From contig CAJTYK010000031.1 in assembly GCA_910584285.1 (NCBI GenBank), positions 1 to 23,489 on the forward strand: DNA of 23,489 nucleotides, in the 5' to 3' direction. How positions within the stretch are numbered: the first letter of the stretch is position 1; the number at the start of each line of letters is the position of its first letter. Positions 13,794 to 20,061 of this stretch are shown one piece after another. The DNA is from an uncultured Oscillospiraceae bacterium (GTDB lineage: Bacteria; Bacillota; Clostridia; Oscillospirales; Oscillospiraceae). The notes beneath the pieces are model-generated. The model saw nothing but the letters and a program-made list of their open reading frames with translations. It was not told where the DNA came from and searched no databases. The position numbers and the translations under genes were made by a program.

Positions 13794-14372
13794 ATGGCAC
13801 TGCCAGCGGAAAAGCCCCGGTATACGTTCGCGGATGCTCTCACCTGGGACGAGGGCGAACGGGCGGAACTCATTGATGGGGAAGTGATCCTGATGGCCCC
13901 GGCGCCGTCCAGGGTGCACCAAGGGATCAGCGGTGAGATTTTCAGGCAGCTCGGCAATTATTTGAAGGGAAAGAAGTGTAAGGTCTACGCCGCCCCCTTC
14001 GATGTCCGGCTGTTTGAAGTGGATGGCGACAGACCGGAGGATGTGGACACGGTAGTGGAGCCGGACATCACCGTAGTGTGCGACCCCTCCAAGCTGGACG
14101 AGCGGGGCTGCAAGGGCGCGCCGGACATGGTGGTGGAGATCCTGTCCCCCTCCACCCAGCGGCACGACCGCTTCACCAAATTCTGCCTGTACCAGAGAGC
14201 CGGCGTCCGGGAATACTGGATCGTTGACCCCGACAACAGGATCGTACAATCCTTTGTCCTGGAGGATGGCCGTTATTCCGTGAAGGAGTTCGGCGCGGCC
14301 GGGGACAAGATCAAGGTGAACGTATTGGAGGACTGCGTCATTGACCTGTCGGAGGTTTTTTCGGAAGCGTAG
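13794..14372 (+). CDS. Uma2 family (DUF820) putative restriction endonuclease-like protein
   Basis: Uma2 proteins have a PD-(D/E)xK nuclease fold; their biological role is unclear, although they are widespread and often multicopy in cyanobacteria and some Clostridia. The 192-residue protein shows the characteristic motifs: VEPDITVVCD with D91, then APDMVVEILSPST with E115, DRFTKF with a likely catalytic Lys129, and REYWIVDPDN (about 139-148). All presumed active-site residues are present. The start MALPAEKPRY has AGGAG upstream; a longer in-frame reading begins inside the promoter region. It is a single-gene unit with its own promoter and terminator, not obviously coupled to a methylase or toxin partner. 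Confidence 0.9.
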   Translation: MALPAEKPRYTFADALTWDEGERAELIDGEVILMAPAPSRVHQGISGEIFRQLGNYLKGKKCKVYAAPFDVRLFEVDGDRPEDVDTVVEPDITVVCDPSKLDERGCKGAPDMVVEILSPSTQRHDRFTKFCLYQRAGVREYWIVDPDNRIVQSFVLEDGRYSVKEFGAAGDKIKVNVLEDCVIDLSEVFSEA

Positions 14373-14408
14373 GAACATGGGGCAGACCCTGTCTTTTGGA
14401 CAAGCTGA

Positions 14409-14442
14409 GACCGCCGGGAGATGTTCTCTCGGCGGTCTTTTT
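14409..14442 (+). terminator. Terminator of the Uma2-family gene
   Basis: GACCGCCG (14409-14416) pairs with CGGCGGTC (14430-14437), the loop contains a further GAG/CTC pairing, and five T follow. It separates this gene from the convergent GNAT-like gene. Confidence 0.88.
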
Positions 14443-14450
14443 CTACCGCT

Positions 14451-15305
14451 TTACAGTGCCGCCCGATGGCAGATAAACGTCCCCACCAGCCGGAAGCCCA
14501 GGGCCTTCAACAGCTCCCCCTGGGGGCAGCCCTCGTCCACAAAGAAGGTGAGCCACTTTGTTCCGTGGGCTTTCAAAAGGTTCAGCGCGGCGGTGAGCAG
14601 CGCCCGGAAGCCCTCGCTGTGGTACTGCTCATCCACAAACTCCAGGGCGAAGATCTCCTGATGGGGGGAGTTGTCCAGGGTCATCAACACCTCCCCGGCG
14701 GCCCCCTCCCCGGTGACGAAGATGGCCCAGTCGTCCAGGGTGCTACGCACCCGCTCACAGTTCCAGAACATATCCCCCTGGATCTGCCGGTGGACGGCGG
14801 CGAACTCCTCAAAGTTCTCCGCCCCCACCCGCTTCACGCGGTCGGGCTCGGGCAAGGGCTCATACCTGTCCAGGTTGAGCAGGAAATTCCATGACCGTTC
14901 GTTGCAGGGGATTCCCTGTTCGTCCAGCCAGTCCAGAGCCTCCACGTTCTCCGCCGGGAAGCCCAGATCCAGCGTGAACCCCGGCCACCGCTCCCGACAG
15001 TAGTCCACGAACTCCGCCAGCGCCGCCGCCGTGTCCCGGCGGATGTTAAAGACGTTGGCGTGGAGGTAGCGATCCGCCTCCAAATGCTCGAAGGCGATGA
15101 GGCCCTCCACTTCCCCGCCCTCAAAAAACAGCAGGACGTCCTCGCCGGGGCGCTCCAGGGCCTTCCGGGTGCGGGAGACAAAGTCCTCCCTGGTTTTCAT
15201 CCCGTCGAAGTAGACGGGGTAGCCCGACCGGGCGGGATCCAGGGCCAGCTCGTAGGCGAAGTCGATGTAAAGGTCAAATTCCGCTTCTTTGATCAGTCTT
15301 AACAT
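14451..15305 (-). CDS. GNAT-fold N-acetyltransferase-like protein
   Basis: The 284-residue protein looks like a two-half GNAT protein. An N-terminal half (1-145) includes EVEGLIAFEHLEADRYLHAN. A C-terminal half (about 155-284) includes GEVLMTLDNSPHQEIFALEF, a plausible acetyl-CoA-binding region (VDEQYHSEGFRALLTAALNL), and LLKALGFRLVGTFICHRAAL. The canonical RxxGxG/A pyrophosphate loop is not clear (YHSEGFRALL instead), so activity is uncertain. The ATG at 15305 has AAGGAG upstream and overlaps the stop of the CLC gene by seven bases, so it is coupled to that gene. Substrate unknown. Confidence 0.7.
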   Translation of the reverse strand: MLRLIKEAEFDLYIDFAYELALDPARSGYPVYFDGMKTREDFVSRTRKALERPGEDVLLFFEGGEVEGLIAFEHLEADRYLHANVFNIRRDTAAALAEFVDYCRERWPGFTLDLGFPAENVEALDWLDEQGIPCNERSWNFLLNLDRYEPLPEPDRVKRVGAENFEEFAAVHRQIQGDMFWNCERVRSTLDDWAIFVTGEGAAGEVLMTLDNSPHQEIFALEFVDEQYHSEGFRALLTAALNLLKAHGTKWLTFFVDEGCPQGELLKALGFRLVGTFICHRAAL

Positions 15306-16594
15306 GATATGTGCTCCTTTTCCATTTCTCTGTCCTTCTTGTACTGCTCGTCCAGCTGGGCCTCCAGCTTGGAGTAAACCAGGTGCTGGCTGGAATACAG
15401 CGAGTACCGCCCGCTGAGCAGGAAGGCCAGGGCGCAGGCCAGGGCAAAGAAGGGCAGCGCCCCGCCGCCGAACAGCTCCACGGCCAGAAAGAGGGAGGCC
15501 AGGGGGCAGTTGGTCACCCCGCAGAATAGGGCGATCATACCGATGGCCGCCCCAAAGGCGGGCTCCAGCCCCAACAGCGGGGCGACGGCGCAGCCGAAGG
15601 TGGAGCCAATGAACAGCGTCGGCACGATCTCGCCCCCCTTGAAGCCCGCGCCCAGGGTGAGGGCGGTAAACAGCAGCTTCAGGGCGAAGGCCCAGGGCAC
15701 ATGTACCTGGCCCTCCACCGCCAGCTCAATGATGTGGCCTCCCGCGCCGTTGTAGTCGCCGGAGCCTTCCAGCAGGGTGAGCAGGATCACCAGCCCCGCC
15801 CCGGCCAGCACCCGCAGATAGGGGTTGGGCAGGTACTTTTGATACAGCCGCCCCGCGCCGTGCATCAGGACGCAGAACAGGATGGACAGCACCGCCGCCC
15901 CCACCGCCAGCACCCCGCACTGGAGCAGCGGGAGGACGGTGGGATCAGGGGCGCCGGACAGGATATACCGCTCCCCGGGCAGACCCAGCAGGGGGGGCAC
16001 CCCGGCGGCGATGAGGGCAGATAGCAGACAGGGGAACAGGGCCGCATAGTGGAAATGGCCCACGTTGATGACCTCCAGACTGAACACCACCGCGGCCACC
16101 GGCGTGCCGAACAGGGCGGAGAACAGCCCCGCCATGCCGCACTGGATGATGGTGTTGGTGTTGCGCTGATCCAGCCGGAGCAGGCGGCCCAGCCCAGCGG
16201 CCAGGCTTCCGCCGATCTGGAGGGCAGCCCCCTCCCGGCCCGCGCTGCCGCCGGTGAGGTGGGTGAGGGCGGAGCCCAGGAAGATCAGCGGGGCCAGCCG
16301 CAGCGGGGGCCTCGCCCCGCCCCGGACGCTGGCGATGATCTGGTTGGTGCCGGTGTCGTGGGCCAGGCCGGCCATTCGGTAGGAGAACACGATGGCCAGC
16401 CCCGCCGCCGGCATCAGGAACAGCAGCCAGGGGAATTGCCCCCGCAGGGCCGTAGCCTCCGCCACCGTCCAGGTAAAGGCCGCCCCCGCCAGCCCGCAGG
16501 CCAGCCCCGTCAATCCCGCCAGCACCAGCCAGCGCCCCAGTGTCCGGAGGGAGGGCCCCGCCGCCCGGATCCGGTTTTTCAGCTCCACACCCAT
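15299..16594 (-). CDS. CLC-family chloride/fluoride channel or antiporter
   Basis: CLC proteins are dimeric anion channels or H+-coupled antiporters in the membrane. The 431-residue product has about ten or more hydrophobic helices. The gating-glutamate motif GGSAGREGAALQIG (E121) is intact, and the anion-site helix reads GAGFKGGEIVPTLFIG (about 316-330). The first filter motif, GSGIPE in classical CLCs, is TGTNQI here (81-86). These departures (TGTN, GGEIVP) look more like the CLC-F fluoride/proton antiporter branch than a chloride channel; this is from memory of the family. No fluoride riboswitch is recognisable upstream. The C-terminus is a charged cytoplasmic tail without CBS domains. The downstream GNAT-like gene overlaps it. 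Confidence 0.9.
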   Translation of the reverse strand: MGVELKNRIRAAGPSLRTLGRWLVLAGLTGLACGLAGAAFTWTVAEATALRGQFPWLLFLMPAAGLAIVFSYRMAGLAHDTGTNQIIASVRGGARPPLRLAPLIFLGSALTHLTGGSAGREGAALQIGGSLAAGLGRLLRLDQRNTNTIIQCGMAGLFSALFGTPVAAVVFSLEVINVGHFHYAALFPCLLSALIAAGVPPLLGLPGERYILSGAPDPTVLPLLQCGVLAVGAAVLSILFCVLMHGAGRLYQKYLPNPYLRVLAGAGLVILLTLLEGSGDYNGAGGHIIELAVEGQVHVPWAFALKLLFTALTLGAGFKGGEIVPTLFIGSTFGCAVAPLLGLEPAFGAAIGMIALFCGVTNCPLASLFLAVELFGGGALPFFALACALAFLLSGRYSLYSSQHLVYSKLEAQLDEQYKKDREMEKEHISC

Positions 16595-16630
16595 GGTTTT
16601 CCTCCAGTTCTCAAAAAGAATCCACCCCTT

Positions 16631-16639
16631 ATCATACCA
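16631..16639 (-). promoter_or_regulatory. Candidate extended -10 for the CLC gene
   Basis: On the minus strand TGG-TATGAT (TATGAT at 16631-16636) forms an extended -10 about 40 bp before the CLC start. A correctly spaced -35 is not evident. An upstream TTGACA lies too close (7 bp) to serve this -10. Confidence 0.4.
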
Positions 16640-16653
16640 GCCCTGTCAAGGGG

Positions 16654-16682
16654 TTGCGCCCCGCCCCGGAGAATGGTATACT
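16654..16682 (+). promoter_or_regulatory. Lipoprotein gene promoter
   Basis: TTGCGC (16654-16659), 17-bp spacer and TATACT (16677-16682) with TGG upstream make a credible extended -10 promoter for the lipoprotein gene. Confidence 0.65.
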
Positions 16683-16734
16683 AACAGCACAGTGGCCTGC
16701 GGGCCGGACAATGTGCTGTGAAGGAGAGAGTGTA

Positions 16735-17244
16735 ATGAAGAAGAAAATTCTGCCCCTGCTTGCCCTGATGCTGGTATTCCTGGCGAGCTGCGGGCCCAAG
16801 CTCAACGATCACGTGACGGACTACCACATCGACCTGCCCGCCGGCTTTGAGGAGACTGAGATGGAGGGCGTGGACGTGTGCTGGGCTAACACCGGACTGA
16901 CCGGCAACGTCAACCTGAAGATCAGCACCAAGGCCAGCACGGCCAACGCCGCCTTCAAGGCCATCACCGCCGACATCGCCCGGGATACCATTAGCTCCGC
17001 CTGGAAGGAGCAGTACGGCAGCGAGCCCACCATCACCGACCGCTACTTCACCAAGGATCCCGTGTGCGGCCTGCCCGCCTATCAGTACAGCTACGTCCTG
17101 GAGTATGAGGGCCAGCAAGTGACCCAGATCCTGGTGTCCATCAACGCCGATAAGACCTATGCCTTTGCCTACACCACCAACGACGAGGCCATCCTGAAGG
17201 AATTCGACGCCAGCGCCAAAAATATCCAGCTCACCATAGAGTAA
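16735..17244 (+). CDS. Putative lipoprotein, 169 aa
   Basis: The N-terminus is a clear lipoprotein signal: MKKK, a hydrophobic run, then lipobox LASC with Cys19. The mature 151-residue domain would be anchored to the outer face of the membrane. It opens with a motif-like stretch DYHIDLPAGFEETEMEGVDV and shows strands and one helical stretch (ANAAFKAITADIARDTIS). This layout resembles small single-domain lipoproteins with a PsbP/Mog1-like alpha-beta fold, but I cannot assign a family. AAGGAGAG precedes the ATG. The gene has its own promoter and lies 119 bp before gapA, which has a separate promoter. Confidence 0.85.
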   Translation: MKKKILPLLALMLVFLASCGPKLNDHVTDYHIDLPAGFEETEMEGVDVCWANTGLTGNVNLKISTKASTANAAFKAITADIARDTISSAWKEQYGSEPTITDRYFTKDPVCGLPAYQYSYVLEYEGQQVTQILVSINADKTYAFAYTTNDEAILKEFDASAKNIQLTIE

Positions 17245-17316
17245 ACGGCCAAAAATCCCCCCAAAAAGATTGAAAATTTTTTCACAATACCCCTTCCCTT
17301 TGGGGATGGGATAGAG

Positions 17317-17322
17317 TATAAT
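17317..17322 (+). promoter_or_regulatory. gapA promoter -10 element
   Basis: A perfect TATAAT lies 42 bp before the gapA ATG. The -35 is weak (TTCCCT at 17294-17299 with 17-bp spacing). Given how heavily GAPDH is expressed, an activator or a stable leader may compensate. The gap 17245-17316 also has an A/T palindrome TTGAAAATTTTTTCA. Confidence 0.6.
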
Positions 17323-17363
17323 ATTACCGCGCAATCCCCAATCATTATGAAGGAGTGATACCA

Positions 17364-18377
17364 ATGAGCATCAAAGTAGGTATTAACGGGTTTGGCCGCA
17401 TCGGCCGCCTGGTCTTCCGCGCCGGCATCAACAGCAGCGACATCGAGTTCCTGGGCATCAATGACCCCGGCATGACCCCCGACTATATGGCCTATATGCT
17501 CCGCTACGATACCATGCAGGGCAAGTTTGACGGCGACATCAGCTGGGACGACGAGTCCATCACCGTCAACGGCAAGAAGGTCATGGTTTATGCCAAGATG
17601 AACCCCTCTGAGCTGCCCTGGGGCCAGCTGGGCGTGGAGTACGTGGTGGAGGCCACCGGCCTGTTCCTCACCAAGGAGAAGGCCCAGGGCCACATCGACG
17701 GCGGTGCCAAGAAGGTGGTCATGACCGGCCCCTCCAAGGACGACACCCCCATGTTCGTGTGCGGCGTCAACCTGGACAAGTACACCCCCGACATGACCTT
17801 CGTGTCCAACGCCTCCTGCACCACCAACTGCCTGGCCCCCATCGCCAAGGTGCTCAATGACAACTGGGGCATCAAGGACGGCCTGATGACCACCGTGCAC
17901 TCCACCACCGCCACCCAGAAGACCGTTGACGGCCCCTCCAAGAAGGACTGGCGCGGCGGCCGTGCGGCCTCCGGCAACATCATCCCCTCCTCCACCGGCG
18001 CGGCCAAGGCCGTGGGCAAGGTCATTCCCGAGCTGAACGGTAAGCTGACCGGTATGTCCATGCGGGTGCCCACCCTGGACGTGTCCGTGGTTGACCTGAC
18101 CGTGAACCTGGAGAAGCCCGCCAAGTACGACGAGATCTGCGCGGCCATGAAGAAGGCCAGCGAGGGCGAGCTGAAGGGCATCCTGGGCTACACCGAGGAC
18201 GCCGTGGTGTCCTCCGACTTCCTGGGCGATCCCCGTACCTCCATCTTCGACAAGGGCGCCGGCATTGCGCTGACCGACACCTTCGTGAAGGTCGTGTCCT
18301 GGTACGACAACGAGATGGGTTACTCCAACAAGGTGCTGGACCTGATCCGCCACATGAACGGCGTGGATCACAAGTAA
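17364..18377 (+). CDS. gapA: Type I glyceraldehyde-3-phosphate dehydrogenase
   Basis: GAPDH oxidises and phosphorylates glyceraldehyde 3-phosphate to 1,3-bisphosphoglycerate with NAD+ in glycolysis. The 337-residue protein has the Rossmann motif INGFGRIGRLVFRA (7-20), Asp34 in GINDPG consistent with NAD preference, and the catalytic SNASCTTNCLAP with Cys152, with His179 as base (VHSTTATQK). WYDNEMGYSNKV near the end is also invariant. Codon use is strongly biased to C-ending codons, as in highly expressed genes. The start MSIKVGING follows AAGGAG; a longer in-frame ATG three codons upstream is less likely. It is monocistronic and ends at a strong terminator. Confidence 0.98.
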   Translation: MSIKVGINGFGRIGRLVFRAGINSSDIEFLGINDPGMTPDYMAYMLRYDTMQGKFDGDISWDDESITVNGKKVMVYAKMNPSELPWGQLGVEYVVEATGLFLTKEKAQGHIDGGAKKVVMTGPSKDDTPMFVCGVNLDKYTPDMTFVSNASCTTNCLAPIAKVLNDNWGIKDGLMTTVHSTTATQKTVDGPSKKDWRGGRAASGNIIPSSTGAAKAVGKVIPELNGKLTGMSMRVPTLDVSVVDLTVNLEKPAKYDEICAAMKKASEGELKGILGYTEDAVVSSDFLGDPRTSIFDKGAGIALTDTFVKVVSWYDNEMGYSNKVLDLIRHMNGVDHK

Positions 18378-18400
18378 TCCAAACCCATTATAGGTACAAA

Positions 18401-18434
18401 AAGCCCGCACGGTGAGAACCGTGCGGGCTTTTTT
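18401..18434 (+). terminator. Terminator after gapA
   Basis: A perfect 13-bp stem AAGCCCGCACGGT / ACCGTGCGGGCTT with loop GAGA, followed by TTTT after a TT-ending arm (six T in all), lies 23 bp past the stop. Confidence 0.93.
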
Positions 18435-18444
18435 GCTCCACACC

Positions 18445-18473
18445 TTGTGGGGGCTGTCGAATTGTGGTAAAAG
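18445..18473 (+). promoter_or_regulatory. Candidate promoter of the toxin transcript
   Basis: TTGTGG (18445-18450) and TAAAAG (18468-18473), 17 bp apart with TGG before the -10, would start the toxin mRNA near 18480, just ahead of the RBS-sequestering hairpin. The boxes are weak, so this is tentative. Confidence 0.35.
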
Positions 18474-18483
18474 GAGTGCGCTG

Positions 18484-18511
18484 CCCTTCCCCATACTGGC
18501 AACAGGAAGGG
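18484..18511 (+). promoter_or_regulatory. 5' hairpin sequestering the toxin ribosome site
   Basis: CCCTTCC (18484-18490) pairs with GGAAGGG (18505-18511) across a 14-nt loop. The 3' arm is the Shine-Dalgarno sequence (GGAAGGGGG) of the 31-aa ORF, so translation should be blocked until the stem opens. Such a 5' stem is a known feature of the fst mRNA in the par locus of pAD1. Confidence 0.6.
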
Positions 18512-18512
18512 G

Positions 18513-18540
18513 GTGGATTTATGGAATTGGCGATAACATT
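18513..18540 (+). repeat. Direct repeat DR1 (toxin start region)
   Basis: This 28-nt stretch spans the end of the ribosome site and the first codons of the 31-aa ORF. It recurs at 18668-18698, identical except for a three-base CTG insertion. In par-type loci such repeats are where antisense RNA pairs with toxin mRNA. Confidence 0.85.
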
Positions 18541-18616
18541 TTTGGTGTCGGTCGGAGCGGGTGTAGTTAGTTACTACATAAGCAAGTGGCTTGACCGTCA
18601 CGGCAAGGGCAGGTAA
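18521..18616 (+). CDS. Candidate type I toxin, 31-aa membrane peptide (Fst/Ldr-like)
   Basis: This 31-codon ORF has a Shine-Dalgarno site (GGAAGGGGG) seven bases ahead. The peptide starts MELAITF, continues as a single hydrophobic helix (about 3-20, LVSVGAGVV) and ends SYYISKWLDRHGKGR. An acidic residue near the start, one membrane helix, a W-L-D/N-R motif and a short polar basic tail are the plan of Fst-family type I toxins (Fst is 33 aa), although the usual helix proline is missing. The surroundings agree: RBS-sequestering hairpin upstream, direct repeats, a bidirectional terminator and a consensus antisense promoter downstream. Expected action is membrane damage when the antisense RNA is lost. 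It stands alone between gapA and divIVA. Confidence 0.7.
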   Translation: MELAITFLVSVGAGVVSYYISKWLDRHGKGR

Positions 18617-18625
18617 GCACAAAAT

Positions 18626-18665
18626 GACCCCCGGAGAGCGGCATCTCTCCGGGGGTCGCTTTTTT
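18626..18665. terminator. Bidirectional terminator shared by toxin mRNA and antisense RNA
   Basis: A perfect 13-bp stem GACCCCCGGAGAG / CTCTCCGGGGGTC with a 6-nt loop is followed by GC and six T on the plus strand, and by ATTTTG on the minus strand. It sits ten bases after the toxin stop, between the two convergent transcripts. Confidence 0.85.
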
Positions 18666-18667
18666 GC

Positions 18668-18698
18668 GTGGATTTATGGAACTGTTGGCGATAACATT
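18668..18698 (+). repeat. Direct repeat DR2 (antisense 5' region)
   Basis: This is the second copy of the toxin start region, with an extra CTG, located beyond the terminator. It also looks like a broken toxin start (MELLAITF then unrelated residues) and has no ribosome site, so it may have arisen by duplication and been kept as the antisense pairing segment. Confidence 0.8.
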
Positions 18699-18708
18699 CC
18701 CTGACTTT

Positions 18709-18737
18709 AGTATACCACAGCCAAGGAAGAAAAGCAA
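18709..18737 (-). promoter_or_regulatory. Antisense RNA promoter
   Basis: On the minus strand TTGCTT (18732-18737) and TATACT (18709-18714) are 17 bp apart, and TGG before the -10 gives an extended -10. It points toward the toxin gene and has no coding gene to serve, which supports a dedicated RNA. Confidence 0.7.
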
Positions 18738-18760
18738 GCGGGAATTTTCCCGGCGTGTCG

Positions 18761-19471
18761 TCACTCGATCTTATAATCCTTCCCGAACTGCATATCGGAG
18801 AACCGCCGGGTGGCGTCCGCGTCCAGTTCCCCGTCGTCCATGCCGGGCAGCAGGTCGTCGGGCATAGGGGGCACGTCGTCGTCCGGACCCACCGCCACCA
18901 GCCGGGGGGCGGGCTTGTCCTCCTCCTTGGGCTGATCCGCCTCCGTCAGCACCTGGGCGGCCACCGCGGCCTCGATCTCGGCGGAGGGGTCGTTCTCCGG
19001 CTGCCGGGCCAGCTCAGGGGGCACCAGCTCCCCCAGGCCGGACAGGAACTCCATCTCCTTGTCGTGAAACTCCGCCAGCTTGCGCACGTAGGCGGCGGTG
19101 GACTCCTGAGCCTGCTTCAGCCGGTATTCCTCGGCGGCCACGGACTTCTCCAGCTCCTTGATGCGCTTGCGGGCGTCCTTCTCCGCGTCACCCATGAGCT
19201 GAGCCTGCTTTTTCTTGGCCTCGTCCACCATGTTGTCCGCCATCTTCTGGGCAGCCAGCAGGGTCTTGCGCATGGCGTCGTCGGTGGCGCGGTACTCCTC
19301 CACCGTGTCGGAGAGCACCTTCAGCTTGTTCTTCAAAATGGTGTTCTCGTTGTAGAGCGCGGTGTAATCCTCGGTGAGCGTGTCCAGAAACTCGTCCACC
19401 TGGGCCAGATTATATCCGCCCAGGGTGGCCTTGGCAAAGGAGCGGCTGGCCACTTCCTGCGGTGTCAGCAT
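18761..19471 (-). CDS. divIVA: DivIVA-domain protein
   Basis: DivIVA proteins bind curved membranes at poles and septa and recruit division or growth factors. The 236-residue protein has the conserved membrane-binding N-terminus (MLTPQEVASRSFAKATLGGY, then NLAQVDEFLD), followed by a coiled coil to about residue 150 (many Lys/Glu/Ala heptads). An acidic disordered tail (EEDKPAPRLVAVGPDDDVPP) ends in a basic/hydrophobic patch FGKDYKIE. The ATG at 19471 was preferred over a TTG three codons upstream because only the ATG has proper spacing from AAGGGGG. It is the last gene of the hlyD-like-yggS-sepF-divIVA run, the usual Firmicutes ylm-type cell-division neighbourhood. Confidence 0.93.
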   Translation of the reverse strand: MLTPQEVASRSFAKATLGGYNLAQVDEFLDTLTEDYTALYNENTILKNKLKVLSDTVEEYRATDDAMRKTLLAAQKMADNMVDEAKKKQAQLMGDAEKDARKRIKELEKSVAAEEYRLKQAQESTAAYVRKLAEFHDKEMEFLSGLGELVPPELARQPENDPSAEIEAAVAAQVLTEADQPKEEDKPAPRLVAVGPDDDVPPMPDDLLPGMDDGELDADATRRFSDMQFGKDYKIE

Positions 19472-19517
19472 AGGATCCAATCCCCCTTATGTATCTCGAT
19501 TGCAGTATTCGACCTGT

Positions 19518-19544
19518 GTAATCGCCCCCTCCGGGGGCGGTTAC
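19518..19544. terminator. Hairpin between sepF and divIVA
   Basis: GTAATCGCCCCC pairs with GGGGGCGGTTAC (one G-T) around a 3-nt loop. There is no U-run, so it more likely tunes mRNA stability or partial termination between sepF and divIVA. Confidence 0.45.
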
Positions 19545-19556
19545 CGTGTCTATCGA

Positions 19557-20021
19557 TCAGAAATACAGCCCGTTGTTTTCCAGCTCATCGATGAGATCGC
19601 CCAGGATCTCCACATTATAGGGGGTGATGATGTAGGTGGACAGGGCCACCTTCTTGATGGTGCCCTCGTTGGCGTAGGCCACGCCGGACAAAAAGTCGAT
19701 GAGGCGGCGGGCGATGTTCTTGTCGGTCTGCTCCAGGTTGAGCACCACAGTGCGCTTGTCCCGCAGGTGGTCGGCGATCTCGGAGGCGTTCTCAAACTTG
19801 GTGGGGCTCACCAGCACCACCTGGAGCTGGGTGGTGGTGTGGATGTTCACCACTTTGTTGCTGCGGCGGTCCATGTCCCGATCCCGATCCCGGTCGCGAT
19901 CCCGCTCCCTGACGGGTTCCCGGACGGCGCTGCCCACCGGGGCGAACTCCTCCTCGTAGTCCTCGTCCTCCTCGTCCTCATAGGGGCGGGCCAGACGCTT
20001 TAGTTCATCAAAAATGCTCAT
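19557..20021 (-). CDS. sepF: Cell division protein SepF
   Basis: SepF anchors FtsZ filaments to the membrane and bundles them. The 154-residue protein has the amphipathic N-terminal membrane helix MSIFDELKRLARP, an acidic linker, an unusual Arg-Asp alternating stretch (RERDRDRDRDRD, about 45-57), and the C-terminal SepF core (VVNIHTTTQLQVVLVSPTKF; RTVVLNLEQTDKNIARRLID; FLSGVAYANEGTIKKV). The core is complete. The start has GGAAGGAG at good spacing. It lies 40 bp after yggS, a conserved neighbour pair. Confidence 0.96.
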   Translation of the reverse strand: MSIFDELKRLARPYEDEEDEDYEEEFAPVGSAVREPVRERDRDRDRDRDMDRRSNKVVNIHTTTQLQVVLVSPTKFENASEIADHLRDKRTVVLNLEQTDKNIARRLIDFLSGVAYANEGTIKKVALSTYIITPYNVEILGDLIDELENNGLYF

Positions 20022-20061
20022 TGACGGTTCTCCTTCCAATCGAGAGGGTAACGGGGGCAGC

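Larger units (their letters stand above)
18621..18702 (-). ncRNA. Candidate antisense antitoxin RNA (RNA II-like)
   Basis: A minus-strand transcript from the promoter at 18709-18737 would start near 18702, cross DR2 at once and end at the bidirectional terminator, about 80 nt in all. Its 5' part is complementary to the ribosome site and start codon of the toxin mRNA through DR1 (with a 3-nt bulge), and its 3' hairpin is complementary to the toxin terminator hairpin. This is the RNA II arrangement of par. The RNA is predicted, not observed. Confidence 0.6.

Noticed and set aside
16595..16735. Fluoride riboswitch before the CLC gene
   Set aside because: No arrangement resembling the crcB motif could be recognised; the leader is short and holds only a promoter-like -10.
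17169..18494. Minus-strand open frame (441 codons) opposite gapA
   Set aside because: Shadow of gapA's strong codon bias; the product is rich in Gly, His and Val with no domain.
18664..18867. 67-codon plus-strand ORF starting at DR2
   Set aside because: Only its first few codons resemble the toxin start; the rest is antisense to divIVA and no ribosome site precedes it. Better read as a repeat segment of the antisense RNA.
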